A DNA stretch of 64,000 nucleotides from Dactylorhiza incarnata (lineage: Eukaryota; Streptophyta; Magnoliopsida; Asparagales; Orchidaceae). Below the pieces are notes generated by a model, which was not told the DNA's origin, searched no databases, and saw nothing but the letters and a program-made list of their open reading frames with translations. The stretch spans positions 1,860,001 through 1,924,000 of the forward strand of contig JAWHQI010000166.1 of assembly GCA_033032865.1 (NCBI GenBank), read 5' to 3'. The position numbers and the translations under genes are program-made. Below, piece after piece: positions 1 through 10,209 of the stretch; positions within the stretch are counted from its first letter, which is position 1; every line of letters begins with the position of its first letter.

Positions 1-52
1 CAACTCAAGTTGATCACTGCTTATCCACTCCAACAACCTCGCTTTGATACCA
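1..52 (-). mobile_element. 5' leader and primer-binding site of a copia element (copia-h)
   Basis: Read on the minus strand, the bases next to the LTR at 53 are TGGTATCAAAGC (41-52). This is one base away from the initiator tRNA-Met primer site TGGTATCAGAGC used by most plant Ty1/copia elements. The element therefore runs leftwards out of the window, and only about 40 bases of its leader are visible. No coding potential can be judged here. Confidence 0.75.
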
Positions 53-1236
53 TGTTAAAATTTTTTTATTTGAATCGTTTAGGAGTAAGCAGGAGTTGCA
101 TCAACTGAGTTAAAGCCAAACAACCACAATGCCACACAGCAACACAAGAAACTTTATTGAAACACAAACTTCATTTACAGTGCGAGGTATACATGGCGAG
201 ACATGATTCATCAGAATCACGAAGACGAGAAGAACAAAACACACCAAAACAAATCTGGCGGCTAGACAAGCTGAGACCGCACAGACCGCTCGACTCCAGA
301 AGTCGCCCGACTTGACCTGAGATCGCATGAACAGAAACCGGAAAGACTGCCAGCACTGCAAGACCGCACCTCAGACCGCACGAACTAGAGCTTTATTGGA
401 ACGAAGAACTGAAGCTGTCGCCAGACCGCAACTCAGATCGCCTAACCGCTGAAGGTCACCTGATCGCTGAGCTCGCTGCGAACAGCACAAGAACGAACAT
501 AAACCAGTTCGAAGACTGACCGCTGCCGAACTGTTTATCAAGCTGCTGGGAATCACCAAGGAAGAAGACCGCAATCTGCTGACCGCAATCCTGCGAACAC
601 AACAAACAGTCAACTCGCTTCCGAGACCGTCCGGCCTCAAAGTGAGACAGCACGAATTAACCCAGGCTCAGTTCTTACAGTCTCATTAGGAATGACGGGC
701 CCTGCACCTCTATTTATAGGTGGGTAGATGGATGTCGTCGCCGCACAGGAGAGATACAATCACTACCCATCAGATCGCCAGCGGTCTCATAAGGCAGACC
801 GCGCGACCACACTACTTGGACGACCATCCGACCAAGACGCAGATCAGCAGACAGGTCGCGCACAGGTCGCGCGAACACGAGACCGTGCACAAGCCGCGCG
901 GTCACAAAGGTACTCCTTCCTTAGACCACCAGGATCAAACCAGGAACCATCTGGCCAACTTAGAACAAGTCGCCACATCGCCAAGCACAAACCGCCCGGA
1001 CATGCGGTCACACATAGGAACAGACCGCCCGGTCTTCCAACAAAGAAGACAGGCCAACTAGCACACCAACTCGGGAACAGACCGCAGCTACTAAGAACAA
1101 ACCGGAAGAACCAGCAGTCCGCCAGAACAGACCGGCAGAGCCAGACCGGCAGAAAACAAGAATAAGCCGCGCGGTCTCGGCGGTCTCCCAAAATCAGACC
1201 GCCCAGTCTCCTCCACTTCACTACAAAATTTCAACA
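53..1236 (-). mobile_element. 5' LTR of copia-h (minus strand)
   Basis: The segment is bounded by TGTTAAAA at the left and TTTCAACA at the right (TG...CA) and abuts a tRNA-Met primer site, which makes it the 5' LTR of a minus-strand copia element. It is about 1.18 kb. The following five bases, GAAGC (1237-1241), should be one copy of the target duplication; the other copy lies outside the window. The LTR is packed with GACCGC/GCGGTC motifs. It interrupts the copia-d LTR whose remainder starts at 1237. Overlapping open frames at 720-1165 and 844-1221 follow from the repetitive composition and are not genes. Confidence 0.75.
711..1200 (-). promoter_or_regulatory. U3 promoter of copia-h: palindromic GACCGC array and TATA box
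   Basis: On the minus strand a TATA box (CCTATAAATA, 711-720) follows a 450-bp array of GACCGC/GCGGTC words. Several are joined into palindromes such as CCGCGCGG (near 893-902 and 1167-1176). The array lies directly upstream of the TATA box in the transcription direction, as in nearly all the other LTR families of this window. TATA-based promoter function is inferred. Confidence 0.6.
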
Positions 1237-1309
1237 GAAGCATCTTGAAATCTTCTCCACGAATCTCCTTAAGCCTTCATGGATTTGTGGGAGTATCTCT
1301 CTGAACCTT
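1237..1309 (-). mobile_element. Fragment of copia-d 3' LTR between two insertions
   Basis: These 73 bases match 39675-39751 in the other copia-d LTR almost base for base. They are what remains between the copia-h insertion on the left and the Gypsy A insertion on the right. The last five bases, ACCTT (1305-1309), recur at 33469-33473 and are the target duplication of Gypsy A. Confidence 0.85.
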
Positions 1310-2920
1310 TGATGAGTAGTTTTATACTCATCTTTTAGTATAGTTTTAATATATTTTAAATATGAAATTATATAATTTATATGAATTATATCGTATAAAT
1401 CACTCCCTTTTTGATTTCATGAACTAACATAAGTCTATTTTATATTTTCAAGATTTTTGGGCACTTTTGAGAAAAAATTCCAAAGTACACGCAAAAGGTC
1501 ACGGGCGTGACCAAGGGGCGTGACAGCCTAGATGTGTTCTAGACCCGATTCTGCCACCCGAGCTCATTTTGTGAAAATTCGCTAAGTACACGCCCCAGGT
1601 CACGGGCATGACCAAGGGTATGACCCAATGTCATGGTCGCGACCCGCCGCAAGCAGCAGAAGCGCAACGCCACATCAATTAAAGTTATATGCCCTCGGTC
1701 ATAGGCGTGACCGAGGGTGTGACATCAAGTCACGGGCATGACTCACCCCACGCTCCTTCCCGTCGAACCTTCCCGCCAGTAGGCAGATTTGAAGAGTACA
1801 CGCCCTAGGTCATGGACGTGACCTAGGACGTGCGCGCACGTAACGCCCGCATTGAAGCCAGAAGGTGCCCTCTCCGCACCAGCACCAATCACGCCCCTTA
1901 CACGCCCTTGGTCACAGGCGTGACCAAGGGCGTGTAACTCTAGTTTGAAGCCTATTTAAAGCCAACTCCACCAGAAGTTCAGGGACAAATTTCGGGAGTT
2001 CAAATCTTCAATTTCCTGTATTATTTTCTTGTTTCTAGTTCTTGCACTTCTCTCTCTTTCTTTTCAATTGTAATTTTCTTTTAAATAGCTTGTAATATCT
2101 TTTTCTTAGCTTGTAATTACCTTTACAATCAATAAAATAGTTCTTTTTCTCTTATTTTATTCTCATTGTCAGTATGTATTCCTTTATTTCTATTGATTCT
2201 TTAATCTCAATGAGTAGCTAAATCTTTATTAGTACTCGATCGAGATGATCCAAGGAATAATATAATCTATGAAGTAATTTAGAGTTCTTCTTCTCTTCTC
2301 TAGAATTGCTTAAGATTTATCCTTGATTTATTTTTGATGAGATTATGTCTTCGATATATAATTCTCATATATGTTTTCGTATTTAATTTATCCGAGTGGT
2401 TTATAATATGAATCGATCATTTAAGGATAACGAGAGTTGCATGCAACCCTCGAGAGAGGATGTCATAAATCTCCCAGATTGGAGTCAAATCCAATATAGG
2501 GGTTTAATTTGATAAGGCGAGTTTTACGTGTTTTGATTCTAGAGCGAAAGTTTGATTGATCAACCTAAACTCAATTGAATGCATCCTCGACAGAGGTGGA
2601 TTTAGAATTCGGGAACCTCCACGGTCGAAGCAGTTTTTTAAGAGATTTAGAACTATTATTTTTCTTCTATTTTATTTCCAAGGTGATTCAAGATCAAGTG
2701 TTAATCGTCAAATTTACTGCTTTAATCTTCATCTTAATTCTCATTTCTCTTTAGTGCAAAAACCAACTCAAAGTTTTAATTGATTAAATAATGGAGATTT
2801 TCTTGAAGTAAGAGTACTCAACCGCCCCGAGTTTAATACGACCTTGGTTTATATAAACATATACTACTCTCGATATGGTACACTTGTCATTGTCGTTTGC
2901 GGATATAGTTTTGACCATCA
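1310..2920 (+). mobile_element. 5' LTR of Gypsy A
   Basis: The 1611-bp repeat runs TGATGAG...GACCATCA and ends six bases before the primer-binding site. It contains a U3 palindrome array (1489-1940), a TATA box (1951-1960) and an AT-rich R/U5 part. It differs from the 3' LTR mainly by C/T and G/A changes, many at CpG sites of the array, which fits decay of methylated cytosines. An open frame at 2556-2783 inside U5 recurs in the 3' LTR only in broken form and is not a gene. Confidence 0.92.
1489..1960 (+). promoter_or_regulatory. Gypsy A U3 palindrome array and TATA box
   Basis: GGTCACG-n-CGTGACC palindromes alternate with CACGCCC/GGGCGTG words. The flanking arms covary between units: CCCTCGGTCA with TGACCGAGGG (1692-1717), CCCTAGGTCA with TGACCTAGG (1803-1827), CCCTTGGTCA with TGACCAAGGG (1905-1930). 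The TATA box CTATTTAAA follows at 1952-1960. The palindromes are seen directly; a role in transcription or RNA folding is inferred. Confidence 0.7.
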
Positions 2921-2926
2921 AGTTTT

Positions 2927-2943
2927 TGGCGCTGTTTCCGGGG
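2927..2943 (+). other. Primer-binding site of Gypsy A (tRNA-Asp type)
   Basis: TGGCGCTGTTTCCGGGG lies six bases after the LTR end. It matches the Athila/Tat consensus TGGCGCCGTTGCCGGGG, complementary to the 3' end of tRNA-Asp, with two C-to-T or G-to-T changes. Confidence 0.9.
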
Positions 2944-3060
2944 AATTTTAGGTTGATATTTCGAAAAAAGAAATATCTATTAATTTAATCGCTCTTTTTC
3001 TTTCCCCCCTTCTTCTAAAAATTTTAAAAAATCTTATGAGGCGCAATTTAAATTCTCAAA

Positions 3061-3138
3061 AAGGGAGATTTGGGTTATCATCCCATCGCAACTCCTAGTA
3101 CTGTGCGAACCCTTCACAGGGTAGACCTCGGGAAGTCC
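3061..3138 (+). other. Conserved 85-nt box, copy in Gypsy A leader
   Basis: The box contains TTGGG-n7-CCCAT, CTCCTAGTAC, TGCGAACC, GGGTAGACC and GGGAAGTCC in fixed order and spacing. The same string recurs at 17823-17906 (B), 30702-30785 (Gypsy A 3' region) and on the minus strand at 37083-37167 (copia-d). Short complementary segments (TGGG/CCCA, ACCCT/AGGGT, GGAG/CTCC) allow hairpins. Its position between primer site and gag would suit a packaging or translation signal, but that is inference. Confidence 0.7.
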
Positions 3139-3463
3139 GGGACTAAGTTAAACCATTTTTGTTTGATTTTTTTTATTATATATCTATTTAACTATAATAT
3201 TATAAAAATATTATAATAATTTTAATTTTTTCTTCCTCATTTTTTTCTCATTCTTTTCACCGTTAATTCTCTTTTTCTCTTTGTCTCTTTTTTTCTTTTT
3301 CTCTTTTTTCTTTTCTTTTTAGTTTATGACCCGAGGAAACTCTTCAATTAATCTTGAATTGTGTTTTGATTCGGAAATCAAGCGCACCTTGCGGTGACGT
3401 CTCCGATTTAGTGATCTACCAATAATTCGAGAAGAGACAATCGGAGAGACAAACGAAGGTATA

Positions 3464-5065
3464 ATGGAAGATCTCGACCATACTGAGGCCCCGCTATGGA
3501 CCATGTCCTATTATTCGAGACCAAATTGGGAGGGAACACAATTTAGCATTATTCGCCCGACGGTGGCGTATAATAATTTTGAAATTAAAATGAGTATCAT
3601 TCAGATGGTACAGCAAACCATCATTTTTGATGGCTTACCGGATGAAGATCCTAATTTACATTTGTTAAATTTTTTGGAAATTTGTGATACGTTCAAGATA
3701 AATGGCGTCACTGATGACGCTATCCGTTTGCGTTTATTTCCTTTTTCCTTGCGGACTAAGGCCAAGCAGTGGTTGAGATCTCTTCCTAGAGGTTCCATCA
3801 CTACATGGGCCGAAATGACGGAGAAATTCTTAACAAAATATTTTCCTTCGGCAAAGTCCGCTAAATTACGTACGGATATTCTCTCCTTTACGCAAATAGA
3901 CTCGGAGTCTCTCTACGATACATGGGAGCGCTTCAAGAGATTGTTGTGTGGAAACAAGTTCAAACTTTCTACAATGGTTTGAATCTCCAAACGAGGCAGA
4001 TAATTGATGCAGCCGCGGGGGGGGGGGGGGGGGGACCTTAATAACAAAACCCTCGAGGCCGCACAAGAGATTTTTGAGGAGATGGCCATGAATGCTTATC
4101 AGTGGAATGCGCCACGGCCGTACCCTAACAAGCTGACCGGACTCTTTGATGTCGAGGCCACCCCGAACCTAGCACTTCAAGTAGAAATGCTCACAAAGCA
4201 AGTGGCGGAGATGTCTGCTTCCTCTGCCACCAACTGGGTTAATAATAATAATTTTAATAGTAATAATAATTTTAATCATGAGCAAGTAGACTATATGGGT
4301 AACTCCTACCGTCCTCCTTATAACCCGAATAATAATATTCCTTTTAATAATAGCTATAATCCGAGTATAAGGAACCATCCTAATTTTTCATGGAGCAACC
4401 TCAATATTGCTCAGCGTCCACCACAAGTGAATCCCCCTGGATTCGCTCCTCCACCACCACACAAGCCCTCTTCACTTGAAGAGGTCTTCACTAAACACGT
4501 TGCCTCAAATGAGTCTAACATCCGGAATCTATCCGGATCTATAAAAAGCTTAGAAAATCAAATTGGACAGCTCGCCAAAATGTTCTCCAAACGCCAGCAA
4601 GGAGCTTTACCAGGCCATACTGAGCCCAATCCGCGGGAGAGCGCCAACGCTATAACCCTCCGTAGCGGAAAGGATGTAACTTCTACAAATTTGGTCGAGC
4701 CTGAGGTAAACATTTCATCCTCTCCTCCACAGTTTATTTCTTCTAATTTAGCTCCGCGCAAAATTCAAACTCTTTCAATCCCCTCTCCTTCTAAAATTCA
4801 AAACGAGCGCAACGAGGAGCAATACAAAAAATTTATAAATATTTTAAAACAAATTCAAATTAATGTTCCATTCTGCGAGGCACTCTCTCAAATGCCTAAA
4901 TACGCAAAGTATCTCAAGAATTTACTATCAAATAAAAAGAAACTTGAAGATATTTCGCGCGTTTCACTTAACGCAGAATGTTCGACGATTGTTTTGAATA
5001 AATTGCCGGAAAAATTAAATGATCCAGATGGTTCTCCATCCCGTGTTTGTTCGGTAATTTGTTAA
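3464..5065 (+). pseudogene. Gypsy A gag remnant (Athila-type)
   Basis: Two overlapping frames make one decayed gag. The N-terminal 172 codons (3464-3982) contain the retrotransposon Gag capsid fold, with the typical LRLFPFSL and KAKQWL segments. A frameshift near 3970 is followed by an 18-G run (4017-4034) and then the C-terminal part, with NHPNFSWS, a proline-rich stretch and the Athila hallmark ESANAITLRSGK. In related Athila Gags a CCHC zinc knuckle normally precedes the NHPNFSWS block. Here that place is an asparagine-rich low-complexity stretch (about 4240-4285), and no CX2CX4HX4C occurs anywhere in the ORF. Gag would form the particle; this copy cannot make an intact protein. Confidence 0.88.
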
Positions 5066-5631
5066 TTAAACACGCCTTGGCCGATCTAGGAGCTAGCATA
5101 AATCTTATGTCATTCTCCTTATTTAAGAAGCTTGGTTTGGGCACCCCAAGCCCAACTATTATAAGCATCCAACTAGCAGATCGGTCCGTTAAGTACCCAA
5201 TCAGGGTCATAGAGGATGTGCTAGTGAAGGTTGACAAGTTTATCTTTTCGGTAGACTTTGTCATCCTTGATATCGAAGAGGACATCGAAGTACCCCTCAT
5301 ACTCGACCGACCCTTCCTAGCCACCGCTCGGGCAATTATCGATGTAAGTAACGGGAAGCTTCTCCTACGAGTTGGGGATGAAGAAGTTATTTTTAACGTA
5401 AATCAATCAATGAGAAATGCGCTTCCCAATAATGATTCTTGTTTTACTTTAGAATCAAATTTTGAAGAAGAGTTAATGTCTTTTGCTGAATTAATTTCTC
5501 CGCTTTTTGAAAATCCAGAGTTAGAAACTTTATTTTGTTTAAAAGAAATGACTCGACAGCTTAAATTTGAACAAATAAATTTAAATAAATTAAAAATTAA
5601 AACATCTTATGAAGAGCCGCCGAGCCTATAA
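5047..5631 (+). pseudogene. Gypsy A aspartic protease region
   Basis: The 194-codon open frame contains LADLGASINLMS (around 5077-5112), the active-site signature of the retroviral-type aspartic protease of Athila elements, followed by FVILDIEED and a typical β-strand-rich pepsin fold. In an active element it would process the Gag-Pol polyprotein. It overlaps the gag frame end in a different frame and stops before the reverse transcriptase, so the polyprotein is broken. The downstream linker (5632-6020) continues in pieces. Confidence 0.85.
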
Positions 5632-6826
5632 CTAAAACAACTCCCGGAGCATCTAAATTATATTTTTTTGGAAAAGAATTCAAAATTTCCCGTAATTATT
5701 TCTTCAGCGCTAAATGATTCGGAAATTTCCGAATTAACAAAAGTTTTAAATAATCACCGTCATGCAATTGTGTGGCAAATCTCTGACATCAAGGGAATAA
5801 ATCCCTCATTTTGCATGCATAAAAAAAATTTAGAAAATAATTCTCGCGGCACTATTCAGCCTCAATGACGCCTTAATCCCAATATGAAGGACGCAATTAA
5901 GGCCGAAATTATAAAATTATTAGACACGGGAATTATTTACCCAATTTCTGATAGCACTTGGGTTAGCCCAGTGCAAGTCGTGCCTAAAAAGGCGGAATAA
6001 CGGTAATCGCTAACGAAAATAACGAGTTGATTCCGACCCGTACTATTACGGGTTGGTGGGTATGCATCAATTACAGGAAATTAAATGATGCTACCCGCAA
6101 GGATCACTTTCCGTTACCCATTATTGACCAAATCTTAGAACACTTATTCGGTCATTTACACTATTGTTTTCTCGATGGTCTTTCCGTATATTTTCAAATC
6201 CCAATTACGCTCGAAAACCAAGAAAAGACTACCTTCACCTGTCCGTTTGGCACCTTCGCATATCGAAGAATGTCGTTTGGTCTTTGCAACGCACCGGCTA
6301 CATTTCAAAGATGTATGTTGGCAATTTTTAATGAACTAGTAGAAAACGTCATGGAAGTTTTCAAGGATGATTTTTCTATCTTTGGCAATTCTTTTACAAA
6401 TTGTTTAAATAATCTTGAACATGTTCTTCAACGCTGCGAATACATGAATTTGGCACTCAACTGGGAGAAGTGCCACTTTATGGTCTAAGAGGGATTAGTC
6501 CTCGGGCATACAGTTTTGAGTCGAGGGATCAAGGTCGATAGGGCCAAGATCGAGGTCATAGAAAAACTTCCTCCGCCCACCAATATTAAATCTATTAGGA
6601 GTTTTCTAGGACACGCATGATTCTATAGGCGATTCATTCGAGATTTTTCTAAAATTACAAAAGCTTTAACTCATCTCTTAGAAAAAGAATCCGCGTTTAT
6701 TTTTGACGATGAATGTTTGAAAGCTTTTGAAAAAATAAAAAAAGAACTAATAAACTCGCCAATTTTAATTGCGCCAAATTGGTCTCTACCATTCAAAATA
6801 ATGTGCGATGCGAGTGATTTTGCTGT
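5632..6826 (+). pseudogene. Gypsy A reverse transcriptase, interrupted by element b
   Basis: Pieces at 5668-5868, 5880-6000 and 6027-6488 carry RT blocks: TWVSPVQVVPKK, CINYRKLNDATRKDHFPLP, TFTCPFGTFAYRRMSFGLCNAPATFQ split over the line, and the catalytic block VFKDDFSIF (6356-6382). The usual Met of the (Y/F)MDD box is Lys here, a one-base change likely to disable the enzyme. Beyond 6489 the thumb and connection continue with stops to the start of RNase H (CDASDFA). Element b is inserted directly after that at 6827, and the same domain resumes at 13295. Confidence 0.88.
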
Positions 6827-8449
6827 TGATGGCGCAAATCTCGCACACCGCTATAGGCGGTAGCTAGACTGGGGCACGAAACGGCAGTGAACCGGTCGTT
6901 GTCAAGTAATAATATGAGGAAGTAAATCCCCAAGTATCGAATCTCTCAAAGAACACAGTAAGGTGGAGTTAACGTTCGAGGAAGGACTTGAGATCGAAGT
7001 CCTTTAGGTCGGATGGATTGCGGAAACGGGGGTTTTGGATTGTGGAAAATAAAGAGAAAATGCTATGACTACTCCTATGCAATGCCGCTATGCAGTGCTT
7101 CACTTGGCAGGATGGAGACTAGGCAGGCCTTGAGCGCGCTGCGTCGCAAGGGCGGATGGACGAGTAGGCAAACGGAGTCGAACTATGCAGGCCTTGAGCG
7201 CGCTGCTTCGTAGGGCGAGTGGATTACACGGGCCGCTATGCCACGCTTCGGTAGGCGGATGGGCGAGTAGGCTAACGGAATGAGGGTCGCCGGCACCTCT
7301 TCGACAAGCACGCCACTAGCAATTTCTAGTGCGGCGACGAACGTGACGGCGGGATGGAGGATGGAATGGGGCGCACCTCAAGCAACTCAAACAACAAACA
7401 TTTCACATAGACATGAAATATATAGAAATACAAACTAGTTTTAAGTGCAACTTCATCTTAATACATAGATCTAACTACATACACATCAATAAGAGAAGAA
7501 TAAGGCAAGAAATCGACCGAATCCGAAGTCCCGTTGTAGATTCACGGTTGGAATCGTCGGGTTATCAATCCGCATCCAAGCTCGGTCCGCAACTACGTCC
7601 GGGGTAGAGAGAGCTGTCACTACTCTCCAATGAGCCCGTCTTCTTCGTGTCACGATCCTGTAGAGGTTGCAAACTTCCTCTTGCTTGATAGAGATGGCGG
7701 CTAGATCTTCCCTTGGAGCGCTAGGATGAAGGAGGAGGCCGAGAGGAAGCTCCGGCTCAAGATTTGCGTGAAGAACAAGCCCGGAGCACCTCCATATGGT
7801 GGGCGGCGATGGATGGGGCGAAAAAACCTGCGGAAGGGGCGAAAATGGCGAAGCTGGGCGGAAAAACGGCGAGGATCCCGACCTAAATCGTGAGCAGGGC
7901 AATTTATAGGCGCTGGAATAAACAGTGCGCACGATCGTTGGCGCACGACCAGTGGTCGTGCGCACTAGGATCCTGTGATCGTGCGCCTGTCTGGACGGAG
8001 CCTGCAAGGCAAGAAAATTATAAAATACAATGTTCGCACGACCAGTGGCGCACGACCAGTGGTCGTGCGCGCTATCGTAAGTGGTCGTGCGATAAGGAAG
8101 ACAGAACTCAGTTTTCAGGGGTTAAGTGCACACGATCAATGGCGCACGACCAGTGGTCATGCGCAATAGAACCAGTGATCATACGCAGTGTTCCTGTACA
8201 GAATTGTACCGGGAACACCTGCTCGACTCCTGTTCCAGCATACAACACCAATCTAGCCACTAAAGGTGGCACTTAACAATGCATGAAAACTAATAGCTAA
8301 GATAAACAAGAAATAACACCAAAACGGGCCTAGAAGTGCACATAGCATGGAATAACAAATAGCAATGAAAACATGTCAAAAGTGAAGTGCAAAGACTAGA
8401 AAATCGGCCCAGATGAGTCCATAAATGTGTATATAATTGGGACTCATCA
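6827..8449 (-). mobile_element. 3' LTR of element b
   Basis: On the minus strand it starts TGATGAGTCCC at 8449 and ends at the TGATGGCG complement at 6827. It is nearly identical to 11666-13289, so the insertion is younger than Gypsy A itself. The frame at 7486-8007 and its shadows run through the palindrome array and are artefacts. Confidence 0.9.
7901..8175 (-). promoter_or_regulatory. Element b 3' LTR palindrome array and TATA box
   Basis: The TATA box CCTATAAATT (7901-7910, minus) is preceded in the transcription direction by repeats of GCGCACGACCA/TGGTCGTGCGC (about 7925-8170). These include a perfect inverted pair around ACCAGTGGT at 7938-7961. The array recurs in the 5' LTR at 12765-13025. 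Confidence 0.65.
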
Positions 8450-10209
8450 CACCCCCAGACTTACCTGTTTGCGCGTCCCGAGCAAACAAATTCTAAGCGA
8501 ATGGGGAAAGAAAAGTAGATGGCTTAAAATTACAATACAGAGTACCATGCGAAGTCGCATGCTCACGTGCATAAGAAAAAATAGTAGAGAAGATTTCTGA
8601 TTATATAAACAGTTTATATATTTCTAAAATAGTAAAAGCATATTACAACTACTCAAAATGGTGAACTACGGTGAATCGTCCGGTCATGCATACGGAGAAA
8701 GTAAACTAAGCGCTGAGATGTGCATTGCTCAAGATCGGGGTGCCGGACAAACTCCACCGAAATCCATCGGTGTCGGCGACCATAGGCTCACCCGATCACA
8801 TTCTCTCCACGACACTAGATTGGTCCATAGCGTGAGTCGGTAGGACTTTTAGGTTTTAACTGAGGCTTGGGTTACGGTGAGGTAAACAATGATAAACAAG
8901 AGGGCTTATAACACGCAACCCAAATGAGCTTTAATATAACTACCCGCGCACCAAAATTGAATGCAAGTGCACCACACCCCCAGACTTGGACTTGTGCAAC
9001 ATAGGTGTGTGCACCGCCTACTCCCAATAAATAATTTTTCTACATGATTTTTCAATAAAACTCATTTTTCTTTTCTTTTTTCTCTTTTCCTTTTCATTTT
9101 TTTTTCTTTCTATCTTCTTTTTCTTGTCTTTTTTTTTCTTTCAGCAAAATTTTCAAATAAGCATATCCACAGATTCACATAATAAACACCACAATCAACG
9201 CCCCCCACAATGTAAATAAAACTACAACTAAAGCTCAGATTTGGGTGTGCGACTAGGTTAGGCTTTTAGGCTTTGGTGAGATAAATGTGGAGCTGAATCA
9301 AGAAAAAGGGTAGGCACGAAGGGGCTAGCAAAGGTAGACGATAGGCATGAAATAAAAAGTTCAACCGGGCCAAAATAATGGCCTACGTCATTCTCACGCA
9401 CTAGAACTATCCTATGCCAATGCTTCAAGAATCGCTTGGGGCAAGTTCTAGCCACCGAGAAAGTTTCTCCTTTCTCCCGACTCAAGCAATACGAGTCTAG
9501 CGATCGTTTACACACATCCCTATGCTACCGTTTGATTCCACCGGATTCACCATTTGAGTAGAGTAAACAACATTTACACTAATAGAGAAAAATATAAAAC
9601 CATAAGTATAAAGAGAAATCTAATCTACACAAATTTTTATGCAACTGAGCACTCGACTAGGAGCACTACTGGAGTCAACATTTTACTCTGCTACATAGTC
9701 CTAAGCCATCACCTAGTCTTTTCCAAATAAGCAGGAGAATTAAATTCACAACAGAGCTGGCAAACAAATGAGTACGCGCTCAAGTGGGTGTTGTGGTGTG
9801 CAATGAAGATGAACAATACTAAATAAATGAAATAGAAATACTTCTAGCATGCAATGCAATAGTGCACGTGTGTGGGCACACAGAACTACTCTCCCCCAGA
9901 CTTAAACTAAACAACCCACATAATATATGACATGAAAATCAAAATAGGGCTAGGGAAAGAGAGTACCCAATGCTCAGAAATGAGCATACCAGAAGATTGG
10001 CGTGTAAGCTAAAATGAACCGCGGCATCCGCCATCCAGAAGAAGGATACCTGCAGGGGTCAGCTCCGCAAAAACAAAAGAAAAAAGAAAACTGAAATAAA
10101 GTGCAATTAACTAAATAAAATTAGAAAAGAAATGAAAATGCAGGAAAAATTAAGATAACTACTGGGGTTATTGTCATCCCAGCACGACTTATTCAAAACT
10201 TTATAATAT
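8450..10209 (-). other. Non-coding 3' region of element b with conserved boxes and three polypurine tracts
   Basis: No ORF of note in 1.76 kb. Two blocks are strongly shared with 51112-52862 of the sister copy: 8655-8850, containing the perfect hairpin CACCGA-n6-TCGGTG near 8755-8772, and 9400-9535. Three tracts on the minus strand resemble the polypurine primer AAGTCTGGGGG: next to the LTR (8450-8463), at about 8981-8995 and at about 9893-9907. A pyrimidine-rich stretch fills 9060-9140. The frame 9258-9515 is not conserved as protein. Confidence 0.7.

Noticed and set aside
720..1221. Overlapping open frames of 113-145 codons on both strands
   Set aside because: They run through the GACCGC repeat array of an LTR; composition explains the lack of stops and no motif is present.
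3061..3138. Ribozyme or tRNA-like identity for the 85-nt box
   Set aside because: No hammerhead core (CTGATGA...GAAA), no twister core and no tRNA arms could be found; I leave it as an unnamed structured box.
7486..8276. 173- and 128-codon frames in the b LTR, repeated at 12326-13116
   Set aside because: Present in both LTR copies because LTRs are identical repeats; they cross the TATA box and palindrome array and lack protein features.
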